DNA from: CAILZL01 sp050248275
GTDB taxonomy: Bacteria; Pseudomonadota; Gammaproteobacteria; Steroidobacterales; Steroidobacteraceae
Length of the DNA: 64,000 bases
Direction: 5' to 3'
NCBI GenBank assembly: GCA_050248275.1
Contig: JBFWSR010000015.1
Location: forward strand, 1-64,000
In this document: piece after piece, positions 54,355-62,121 of the stretch
Layout of the letters: each line of letters begins with the position of its first letter
How positions within the stretch are numbered: the first letter of the stretch is position 1
The notes under the pieces: model-generated
The model's database searches: none
What the model was told of the DNA's origin: nothing
The model's input: the letters and a program-made list of their open reading frames with translations, nothing else
Program-made: the position numbers and the translations under genes

Positions 54355-54945
54355 TCATTTGCTCAAATCCGGCCAGGCCGCCGCCAGGTACGCCAGCATC
54401 GACCAGAGTGTCAGTGCCGCCGCAGCTACCAGACATACCACACCCAGCTCCAGCACCGGCAGGCCCAGCAGGTCATCGCGATACAACATCATCGACAGGC
54501 CGGTCATCTGGAAAATGGTCTTGAGCTTGCCCAGCGACGACACCGCAACCTTGCCGCGCGCGCCCATTTCGGCCATCCATTCACGCAGCGCGGAAATGGT
54601 GATCTCGCGACCGACAATCACGGCAGCGGTAATGGTAATCAGGATGTGGGGATTGAAATGAAACGGACGCAGGTACACCGGTTCGTCGCTGACCAGCAGG
54701 ATCAGCGCAATCGCCACCATGAGCTTGTCGGCCACCGGGTCCAGAAAAGCACCCAGCGCCGACATCTGGTTGAGCCGTCGTGCCAGGTAACCATCCAGCG
54801 AATCGGTGACCGCTGCCGCAATGAACATCATCGCCGCTGCCGGTTTACCCCACGGATAAGGCAGATAAAAGCAGAGGACCACCAGCGGGATCATGATGAT
54901 GCGGGCGAAGGTCAGGGCATTGGCGATCTGGAATTTCAAAATCAC
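54355..54945 (-). CDS. pgsA: CDP-diacylglycerol-glycerol-3-phosphate 3-phosphatidyltransferase
   Basis: Inner-membrane enzyme committing CDP-diacylglycerol to phosphatidylglycerol and cardiolipin, 196 residues. The CDP-alcohol phosphotransferase motif is DSLDGYLARRLNQMSALGAF followed by LDPVADK, with its four aspartates. Several helices are visible. It is 24 bases from uvrC, the order usual in gammaproteobacteria. Confidence 0.97.
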   Translation of the reverse strand: MILKFQIANALTFARIIMIPLVVLCFYLPYPWGKPAAAMMFIAAAVTDSLDGYLARRLNQMSALGAFLDPVADKLMVAIALILLVSDEPVYLRPFHFNPHILITITAAVIVGREITISALREWMAEMGARGKVAVSSLGKLKTIFQMTGLSMMLYRDDLLGLPVLELGVVCLVAAAALTLWSMLAYLAAAWPDLSK

Positions 54946-54969
54946 GATCCAATTCTGTGAGAAAGCCGG

Positions 54970-56784
54970 TTACTGCTCTGGATGCAAGCTGGCAAAAATC
55001 AATTCAGCCAACGGTCTGCCAATGCCTTTCACCTGTTCGATGTCACTGATACCGGCGCGCTTCAATCCCCGCAAACCGCCAAATTGCCGCAACAATTCGC
55101 GTCGCTTGCGCGGCCCCAGCCCATGGATCGTTTCCAGCACCGATTGCTGTCGCGCCCTGGCGCGCCGCTGTCGATGTCCGGTAATGGCAAAGCGATGCGC
55201 TTCATCGCGAATGCGCTGTACCAGATGCAACGCCGCAGAGTCGGCCGGCAGTATAGTGGCCGCATCCGCAGCGGCCAAGAACAGTCGTTCCTGACCGGGA
55301 CGTCGATCTGCGCCTTTCGCGACGCCGACCAGCAGCACACCGGTAATGTCCAGTTCATTCATCACCTGCTGCGCCACTGCCAGCTGATTGGCGCCGCCAT
55401 CGATGAACAACACTTCCGGCAACGCCACCTCGCCACGTTTGATACGCGCATACCGGCGGGTGATGGCCTGACGTAATGCACCATAATCATCGCCGGGTGT
55501 CAGGCCTTCGATATTGAAACGCCGATAGTCCGCCTTGATGGGCCCTTCCCTGCCGAATACCACGCAAGACGCCACGGTGGCTTCGCCCATGGTGTGGCTG
55601 ATGTCAAAACATTCCAGGCGATTGGGCGGTTGAGTAAGACCCAACGCAACGGCCAGTGACTGCAATTGCGCCGCCATGCCGGCTTCGCTGGTTTGGCGCA
55701 TGCGCAGTCCCAGTTCGGCATTGCTGCGCGCCATCGCCAGCCAGCGGGCGCGCTGGCCACGCACCTTGCTGCGCAAGCTGACCGGATGCCTGGCGTATTG
55801 CTCGAAGGAAGCCTCGACTACTTCCCGATCCTCAATCGGCGCATCCACGACGATTTCTCCGGGCGCTTCATGACTCAGGTAATACTGCGTCACGAAACTG
55901 GTCAGCAATTCTTCACGTTCGGCCAGACCGGCGCGCGGAAAGAAAGTGGCCGTACCCAGGTTGCGTCCACCGCGCACGAACACAATCGCCACACAGAACT
56001 GTCCGGCTTGCTCCGCACAGGCAACGATATCCAGATCATCCGTGCCGCGACTGTTCATGGTCTGCGTGGACTGAATGCCCTTCACCGCCTGAATGCGATC
56101 ACGCAGGCGCGCAGCGCGTTCAAACTCCAGTTGCGCTGCGGCCCGTTCCATGCGCTGCGCCAAATCCTCCACCAACTCCTGATCGCGGCCTTCCAGCACC
56201 TTGACCGCATCCGCCACATCCTGCGCATAAGCGTTGGCCGTGACTTCTCCCACACAGGGTGCGGAACAGCGCTTGATCTGAAATTGCAGACAGGGCCGGG
56301 AACGATTGGCGAAAAAGCTGTCTTCACAGGGCCTGACGCGAAACAGTTTCTGCAACGCCAGCAACGTTTCGCGCACCGCATGGGCATTGGGATAAGGTCC
56401 AAACAACCTGCCCGGCAGCTTGCGTGAACCCCGATAGAAACTCAGCCGTGGAAATGGGTGCGCCGACAGATGGATATATGGAAAGCTCTTGTCATCGCGC
56501 AGCATCACGTTGTAACGCGGCCGATGTTTCTTGATGAGATTGCATTCCAGCAGCAGGGCTTCAATCTCCGAAGCAGTGACAGTCACTTCCATGCTGGCAA
56601 TCTGCGCGACCATCGCCATGGTCTTGGCCGTCTGCGGCTTGGCAGAAAAATAACTGGCGACGCGCTTCTTCAGATTGCGCGCCTTGCCCACATAGATGAT
56701 CCTGCCCTCGGCATCCAGCATGCGATATACGCCGGGCTGACTGCTCAGCGTGGCCAGAAACGCCTTGGCATCAAATGAACTCAT
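54970..56784 (-). CDS. uvrC: Excinuclease ABC subunit C
   Basis: Dual-incision nuclease of nucleotide excision repair, 604 residues from ATG 56784. The N-terminal GIY-YIG domain shows GVYRMLDAEGRIIYVGKARNL; the UVR domain is near residues 200-240 (MERAAAQLEFERAARLRDRI). The C-terminal RNase H-like nuclease has ECFDISHTMGEATVAS and LFIDGGANQLAVA, and tandem HhH motifs close the protein. The start overlaps the stop of the glycosylase gene (ATGA). The open frame extends upstream without similarity. Confidence 0.97.
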   Translation of the reverse strand: MSSFDAKAFLATLSSQPGVYRMLDAEGRIIYVGKARNLKKRVASYFSAKPQTAKTMAMVAQIASMEVTVTASEIEALLLECNLIKKHRPRYNVMLRDDKSFPYIHLSAHPFPRLSFYRGSRKLPGRLFGPYPNAHAVRETLLALQKLFRVRPCEDSFFANRSRPCLQFQIKRCSAPCVGEVTANAYAQDVADAVKVLEGRDQELVEDLAQRMERAAAQLEFERAARLRDRIQAVKGIQSTQTMNSRGTDDLDIVACAEQAGQFCVAIVFVRGGRNLGTATFFPRAGLAEREELLTSFVTQYYLSHEAPGEIVVDAPIEDREVVEASFEQYARHPVSLRSKVRGQRARWLAMARSNAELGLRMRQTSEAGMAAQLQSLAVALGLTQPPNRLECFDISHTMGEATVASCVVFGREGPIKADYRRFNIEGLTPGDDYGALRQAITRRYARIKRGEVALPEVLFIDGGANQLAVAQQVMNELDITGVLLVGVAKGADRRPGQERLFLAAADAATILPADSAALHLVQRIRDEAHRFAITGHRQRRARARQQSVLETIHGLGPRKRRELLRQFGGLRGLKRAGISDIEQVKGIGRPLAELIFASLHPEQ

Positions 56785-57431
56785 TGCTTCAGCAGCTGTG
56801 CGGCGCGGGCGAATACCTGATGAAACATCGCCGTGGTCAGGCGACCGGTATTGGTGTTGTAGCGGCTGCAATGATAGCTGTCGAGCAGCACATGACCATT
56901 GGGCAACGCATACTCCGCACCGTGCGCAAACTTGTAATCGGCAAGGCGCAGGCCAAAGCCGCGCAACACGGCAGTGTGCGCAATGGTGCCCAGTGCCAAC
57001 AGGATGGATGCGGGCCGGAGTGCTTGCAGTTCGGCATTGATAAACACACTGCATTGCCTGATTTCCGCAGGCGTCGGCTTGTTCTCCGGCGGCACGCACT
57101 TCACCGCATTGGTAATGCGCGCATTCTTCAGTTGCAGACCATCGCTGCGCGACGCGGAAGTGGCTGCCGTGGACAGACCAAAACGATGCAAGGTGTCGTA
57201 CAGCAGCACGCCGGCATAGTCGCCGGTAAATGGCCGGCCGCTGGCATTGGCGCCGTGGAAGCCGGGCGCCAGACCGACAATGATCAGCCGGGCGCTGGCA
57301 TCACCGAACGGCGCAACCGGAGCGCAGTGATAATCAGGATAGTCGCGCTTGCCCTCTTTCAGGAACCGGGCCAGACGCGGACAACGGGCACAGCTGGCGT
57401 CGAACGATTGAACACTGGATGGGGCATGCAT
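56781..57431 (-). CDS. Family 5 uracil-DNA glycosylase (UdgB-like)
   Basis: DNA repair glycosylase of 216 residues. Iron-sulfur cysteines fit C14 and C17 (CARCPRL) plus NAVKCVPP and RQCSVF. The active-site motif is VGLAPGFHGANASGRPFTGD, with no Asp/Asn water activator at the usual place, as in family 5. The C-terminal motif is SYHCSRYNTNTGRLT, resembling the family's H-PS-x-N-x-x-TGRLT with P replaced by C. It removes uracil or other deaminated bases. Coupled to uvrC by a 4-base overlap. Confidence 0.88.
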   Translation of the reverse strand: MHAPSSVQSFDASCARCPRLARFLKEGKRDYPDYHCAPVAPFGDASARLIIVGLAPGFHGANASGRPFTGDYAGVLLYDTLHRFGLSTAATSASRSDGLQLKNARITNAVKCVPPENKPTPAEIRQCSVFINAELQALRPASILLALGTIAHTAVLRGFGLRLADYKFAHGAEYALPNGHVLLDSYHCSRYNTNTGRLTTAMFHQVFARAAQLLKQ

Positions 57432-57498
57432 GCGCCAAGCATAGCAACCCGGCCGACATCCATGACAGTCCGATTGGCAGCGCGGTCGAGCTGCCGTG

Positions 57499-58446
57499 CT
57501 ACCACATGCCGTTGCTGTTGGCGGCTGTATCGGGAATGGCCTGCTTCAGATCCCAGTGCTCGTTGATATGTCCACTCGTCACGCGAAAGATGTCGATGTT
57601 GACGGTCGAGGCGATGCCATCAGGCTGCGCGACGCGACGATGCACCAGCAGGTAATCGCCCTCGGCAATGATGCGGGGTGGCCCGAATTTTCCTCGCACT
57701 GTTCCTCCGCCATTGCCAAACTGCTTCTCGAGAAATTCGATGGCGCCCTGGATGCCATCGGTCATCAGCGGACTGTGCTGGCGATAATCTGCTGCCAGCC
57801 AGCGCGTGATGGCTCCGCGCACATCGCCCGAGAGCAATTCACTGGCGTAGGCATCAAACACCGCCTGCGTTTCCGTAGCTTGTGCCTGAGGGTCGGGCCA
57901 GCCGCAGGCCGGATTGTTCAAGCGACTGCCCACCTTCCTGGCGTCGGAGAAATTCTGTTCCTTGCCGCAAGCCATGCCATTGGCATTCGCCATGTGCGCG
58001 GGGATGGGTTGCATGACACGCCAATGCTCGACGATGCGTCCACCGTCCACACGCCAGAGGTCAACCACCACCCGCCCGGCATCCGCAGCGTCGCGAAAGA
58101 CATGGTGCATCACCGCGAAATGCGCGCCATCGACGAGGACGATGTCAACCACATCCGCCCAGTGTGCAGGGTTGCCATCCGGTTGCTTTGCCTGTTGCTG
58201 GAGAAAAGTCGTCAGCCCGGCCAGCCCATCCGCCATTTCCGGATCGTGCTGCACAAAGTCGGGGGCTGCATACTGCTCATAGGCGCCCTGCACATCGTGC
58301 TTCCCGAACAGGCGCAGCAGGAATGGACTGGCGATCGCACGTGTCGCGGCCGTTCTGTCTTGCCGATGCGCATCTGCCGCATTGGCAAATGGAACGGCAA
58401 GCAGCAACAGTACCGGCAACCAGGAACATGATTTATGTCGATGCAT
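57499..58446 (-). CDS. Secreted protein with two SnoaL-like domains
   Basis: About 315 residues from ATG 58446 (MHRHKSCSW); an ATG three codons earlier is possible. A signal peptide ends near VPFANAADA. Two SnoaL-like (NTF2-fold) domains follow, at about residues 45-150 and 175-310. Both carry the block D-hydrophobic-R-V-x2-G-x-I-x-EHW: VVVDLWRVDGGRIVEHWRVM and NIDIFRVTSGHINEHWDLKQ, each followed by a tail with NANGM or NSNGM. Domain sequence matches the single-domain protein at 16170-16739. Function unknown. Confidence 0.82.
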   Translation of the reverse strand: MHRHKSCSWLPVLLLLAVPFANAADAHRQDRTAATRAIASPFLLRLFGKHDVQGAYEQYAAPDFVQHDPEMADGLAGLTTFLQQQAKQPDGNPAHWADVVDIVLVDGAHFAVMHHVFRDAADAGRVVVDLWRVDGGRIVEHWRVMQPIPAHMANANGMACGKEQNFSDARKVGSRLNNPACGWPDPQAQATETQAVFDAYASELLSGDVRGAITRWLAADYRQHSPLMTDGIQGAIEFLEKQFGNGGGTVRGKFGPPRIIAEGDYLLVHRRVAQPDGIASTVNIDIFRVTSGHINEHWDLKQAIPDTAANSNGMW

Positions 58447-58480
58447 CATGGCCACATCTTGCGCTTTGCATGGCGCCGCA

Positions 58481-59122
58481 TCAATGCGGCGCGAAAACTC
58501 GCAAGCTGCTCCAGGGAATCAGCCACTGCCGCGTCATGCCCAGATACCACACGGTGCAGACCGCACCCAGCACCAGTGAAATCACTCCCATCAGGATAAA
58601 CAGGGTTTTCAATGAGCCGCGCGCCAAAGGATGACCCGCGTCAGCCGCAATGGGCCAGCGGGGTTTGGGGCTCAGGCCCAGCATCGGCCGGTAACAGTCG
58701 AAGTAGGCAAACATCAGATAACCCTGGCTTATCAGCAACACGCCGCCAAAGAACACCATGTCCAGAAACTTCGCCCAGGCCACATTGCCCGGCACGGTAC
58801 CCATCAACCAACCATAGATTTCATTGAAGATGAAAGCGTCCAGCAGGAAGGTGGTGACCGCGACCGGCATGGAAACAACCAGCATGAATGGCACCAATAC
58901 ATCGGCCAGCAGCGCCAGCCCCGTCAACAGCTCGATCGCCTTGGACATCTGGAACATCCAGCCCGTCTTGATCATCGCCAACGCGACCACATGCTTGTGC
59001 TGAAACGTGTCGATGTCATACATGCTGGGGAACGGCAGGATCTTGATCCACCAGTTGATGCCGCTCCACACATACTGCACGCCAGTCAGAATCCGCACGA
59101 TACGCACTGATTGTTCAAACAT
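58481..59122 (-). CDS. DoxX-like membrane protein
   Basis: Four-helix inner-membrane protein of 213 residues resembling DoxX/DoxD. Segments include RILTGVQYVWSGINWWIKI, IELLTGLALLADVLVPFMLVVSMPVAVTTFLLDAFIF, LDMVFFGGVLLISQGYLMFAYF and LFILMGVISLVLGAVCTVWYLG. ATG 59122 is chosen because GGGG stands about 6 bases upstream; earlier ATGs extend it by up to 12 residues. It is 34 bases from the SnoaL gene, probably cotranscribed. No function can be assigned. The 250-base gap upstream holds divergent promoters only. Confidence 0.75.
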   Translation of the reverse strand: MFEQSVRIVRILTGVQYVWSGINWWIKILPFPSMYDIDTFQHKHVVALAMIKTGWMFQMSKAIELLTGLALLADVLVPFMLVVSMPVAVTTFLLDAFIFNEIYGWLMGTVPGNVAWAKFLDMVFFGGVLLISQGYLMFAYFDCYRPMLGLSPKPRWPIAADAGHPLARGSLKTLFILMGVISLVLGAVCTVWYLGMTRQWLIPWSSLRVFAPH

Positions 59123-59372
59123 AGCCATCCCCGTTACGCTCTGCCTGCCGTCAGACAAGACGTTTATCTCATTGGTGAATTTATTGACGCAGTCTGTTTA
59201 TCGTTTATCGGCGGAGCCGGATGATCGGCCCGGCATGCGTAATCGAGAATAACATATTGCTATACAAAATCCAGTTCGTGGAATGCCTCTTTGCAGGCCA
59301 GCCTCTACTCCCGCCAATCCGGCGTCTATAAATGGCACCCTTGCCTGTCATCCCTTTGCGAATTCAGTGATC

Positions 59373-59966
59373 ATGCGTTTGCTGCTGCTCAACAAACCCT
59401 TTCAGGTACTGACCCGCTTCAAAAGCGACGATGGCCGCCAAACCTTGGCCAACTATCTGAGCGCACCCGGCTTTCACCCGGCCGGCCGACTGGATTACGA
59501 CAGTGAGGGGCTGTTGTTGCTGACCAATCACGGCCCGCTACAGGCGCAAATCAGCCATCCAAAATGGAAAATTGCCAAGACTTACTTCGTTCAGGTGGAA
59601 AACATTCCAGATACGGCAGCCTTGCTGCAGCTACAGCGAGGTGTACGCTTGAACGACGGCATCACGTTACCGGCACAAGCAGAACTGATTGAGGAACCCG
59701 ACTGGCTGTGGCCCCGTAGTCCTCCCATTCGCTTTCGCAAGAATATTCCAACCGCATGGCTGAAACTCACCATCAAGGAAGGCCGCAATCGTCAGGTGCG
59801 GCGCATGACCGCCGCCATCGGGCATCCCACCCTGCGCCTGATTCGCTGGTCAGTAGGTCCCTGGTCAATTGCCGGCATGTCACCGGGCGAGTGGCGTGAA
59901 GTCGAACCGACAGCACTGGCGGCTTATGTCAGGCATCCCGACAGGCCAACGCTCAAGCCCATCTGA
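59373..59966 (+). CDS. rluE: 23S rRNA pseudouridine synthase RluE type
   Basis: RsuA/RluB-E family, 197 residues from ATG 59373 (MRLLLLNKPFQVLTRF). The catalytic aspartate is in PAGRLDYDSEGLLLLTN. Other motifs are KTYFVQVE, KLTIKEGRNRQVRRM and TLRLIRWSVGPWSI. It lacks an S4 domain, as does E. coli RluE, which modifies U2457 of 23S rRNA. A frame-open extension upstream has no similarity. TATAAA at about 59330 may be part of the promoter. Confidence 0.92.
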   Translation: MRLLLLNKPFQVLTRFKSDDGRQTLANYLSAPGFHPAGRLDYDSEGLLLLTNHGPLQAQISHPKWKIAKTYFVQVENIPDTAALLQLQRGVRLNDGITLPAQAELIEEPDWLWPRSPPIRFRKNIPTAWLKLTIKEGRNRQVRRMTAAIGHPTLRLIRWSVGPWSIAGMSPGEWREVEPTALAAYVRHPDRPTLKPI

Positions 59967-59997
59967 TTTCCTGCCTGACGTTGACAGGTACATCGGC

Positions 59998-60660
59998 TCA
60001 ACGCATCGGCAGCAAGGCCGGGCGTTCCGGCGGCAGATGCTGATCAGCAGCATGCAGCATGATGCCTGCCATGACGTAATCGCCGATCAATGCCGATAAT
60101 TCGACCATGCCTCGCTGCCCGAATCGCTGTACTGCTTCGGCGTAGAGGTCAGAACTCAGCCGATGCTCGCGCAGCAGCTGCCGGCCAACGCGAATGATCA
60201 GACTGTCTTCCGCCGCCAGACCGGCAACGTCGCGGTCATATTTGATCGCCTCGATCACCGCATCGGTCGCGCCGGCACGGCGCGCCGCCGGTTCGTGCAG
60301 CGTCCATTCGTACTGCTGGTTGATCTCACGGGCAGCGACGAGAATGGCAATTTCTGAAAACCGCGGGCTCAGCACGCCTGCGGTTCGCAACGACGTGTTC
60401 ATGATATGCATCGCTTCGGCAACCTTCGGGCTGTACATTGAAATGCCACCCGGCCCCGGCAAGGGCGATAACCGCTCGCGTCCGAACACCATGTCGTAGA
60501 CACATTGGCCGTCGGCATCGAGATCGCTGCGCTTGAGCAGCGGCAGACGCGATAGCGAACCCGGATCAATATCATCCGGCAGAGGGTTGCTCACCGGTTC
60601 TGCACCGCCTTGACCGCACAGACAGAACGCAACGATCACACAAGCCATGTAACGATACAT
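59998..60660 (-). CDS. Secreted carboxymuconolactone-decarboxylase-family protein
   Basis: 220 residues. A signal peptide (MYRYMACVIVAFCLCGQGGAEP) indicates export. The body is a CMD-like helical domain (RFSEIAILVAAREINQQYEWTLHEPAARRAGATDAVIEAIK; SLIIRVGRQLLREHRLSSDLYAEA). The CxxC of the AhpD peroxidase subfamily is absent, so it is not a peroxidase; the EW-x-x-HE pattern fits CMD-type proteins of unknown substrate. It ends 31 bases from rluE on the other strand. Confidence 0.82.
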   Translation of the reverse strand: MYRYMACVIVAFCLCGQGGAEPVSNPLPDDIDPGSLSRLPLLKRSDLDADGQCVYDMVFGRERLSPLPGPGGISMYSPKVAEAMHIMNTSLRTAGVLSPRFSEIAILVAAREINQQYEWTLHEPAARRAGATDAVIEAIKYDRDVAGLAAEDSLIIRVGRQLLREHRLSSDLYAEAVQRFGQRGMVELSALIGDYVMAGIMLHAADQHLPPERPALLPMR

Positions 60661-60699
60661 ACATCCCCCAGGCTGTTCAGGACATGAATTGCGGTCGAT

Positions 60700-62058
60700 T
60701 TATCTCGCCTGCTGATGCAGATCGGCAATGCGCATGGCCAGTTCCAGCGCCTGCTCATAGTTCAGGCGCGGATCGACAGTGGATTTGTAGGCGCGCGCCA
60801 GATCGGTATCAGTCAGGCCGCGCGCACCGCCGGTACATTCGGTGACATCGTCGCCGGTCAGTTCAAAGTGTACACCGCCCAGCCACGAGCCCATTTCGCG
60901 ATGGATGCGGAAAGCCGCTTCCACTTCCGAAACGATGTTGTCGAAGCGGCGCGTCTTCAAACCTGACGACGCAGTTTCGGTATTGCCATGCATGGGATCG
61001 CAGATCCACAGCACGGGACTGCCCGTCGCACGCACCGCCTTGATGAGTGCCGGCAAATGCTGATCGATGTGTTTGGCGCCCATGCGGTGAATCAGGGTGA
61101 TGCGTCCCGGTTCATTGTGCGGATTGAGCGTGGCGATCAGGCCCTGCACCCACTCGGCATTCATGGCCGGACCCACCTTGATGCCCATGGGATTGGCAAT
61201 GCCACGAAAATATTCGACATGCGCGCCATCCAGCGCCGCGGTGCGCATGCCGATCCACGGCATGTGCGTGGACAGGTTGTACCAGCGCTTCTGACGGGCG
61301 ATGTAGCGCGTCTGCGCTTGCTCGTACAGCAGATGCAGACCTTCGTGACTGGCGTAGAAGTTCACCCGGTCGGATTCTTCCACGGTCTTGCCGCGCATGG
61401 CTTCAAAGAAATCCAGCGCATCGGAGATGGAATTGACGATGCGCTCGTAACGATCACGCAGCGGTGAATGCCGTACAAAATCCAGATCCCAGTATTCGGG
61501 GTGATGCAGGTCGGCAAAGCCGCCGTCGATCAGGGCCCGCACAAAATTCAAGGTGAGCGCCGCGCGCTCATAGCCGCGCAACAGCAATTGCGGATCGGGC
61601 GCGCGGTCCTGCGCAGTAAAGCCCGGACGATTGACGATGTCGCCGCGATAACTGGGCAGCGTCACGCCATCCTGGGTTTCGGCATCGGCGGAACGGGGCT
61701 TGGCGTACTGACCCGCCATGCGACCGATACGGATGATGGGCTTCTTCAGGCCATGCACCAGCACCAGACTCATCTGCAACAGGATCTTGAGTTTCTTGGC
61801 GATCAGATCGGAATCGCATTCCGAAAACACCTCGGCACAATCGCCACCCTGCAGCACGAAACGTTCGCCACGCTGTGCCGCCGCGATTTCCTGCTTCAGC
61901 GCTTCAATTTCCCAGGACACCACAATGGGCGGCAGACGCGACAGATCGGTCACGGCCTTGTCCAGCGCAATAACGTCGCCATAGACAGGCTGCTGCTGGG
62001 CCGGGTAACGCTGCCAGCTGGCCGGATGCCAGTTCAAAGGATCAGGATGACTGCTCAT
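60700..62058 (-). CDS. 3-deoxy-7-phosphoheptulonate synthase, class II
   Basis: First enzyme of the shikimate pathway, condensing phosphoenolpyruvate and erythrose-4-phosphate. 452 residues, class II (plant/AroA-II type). Motifs: LQGGDCAEVF, RIGRMAGQYAKPRS, YASHEGLHLLYEQAQTR, RGIANPMGIKVGP, HRMGAKHI, CDPMHGNT and GVHFELTGDDVTECTGG. This is unrelated to E. coli AroF/G/H. It may be feedback-regulated, but the regulatory site cannot be judged. Upstream 63 bases to hrpA are non-coding. Confidence 0.95.
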   Translation of the reverse strand: MSSHPDPLNWHPASWQRYPAQQQPVYGDVIALDKAVTDLSRLPPIVVSWEIEALKQEIAAAQRGERFVLQGGDCAEVFSECDSDLIAKKLKILLQMSLVLVHGLKKPIIRIGRMAGQYAKPRSADAETQDGVTLPSYRGDIVNRPGFTAQDRAPDPQLLLRGYERAALTLNFVRALIDGGFADLHHPEYWDLDFVRHSPLRDRYERIVNSISDALDFFEAMRGKTVEESDRVNFYASHEGLHLLYEQAQTRYIARQKRWYNLSTHMPWIGMRTAALDGAHVEYFRGIANPMGIKVGPAMNAEWVQGLIATLNPHNEPGRITLIHRMGAKHIDQHLPALIKAVRATGSPVLWICDPMHGNTETASSGLKTRRFDNIVSEVEAAFRIHREMGSWLGGVHFELTGDDVTECTGGARGLTDTDLARAYKSTVDPRLNYEQALELAMRIADLHQQAR

Positions 62059-62121
62059 GATATGCGGGATGCTAGCACAAGGACCTGCCAGTCCGACTTA
62101 TCACACCAAGAGACGGGTGCC

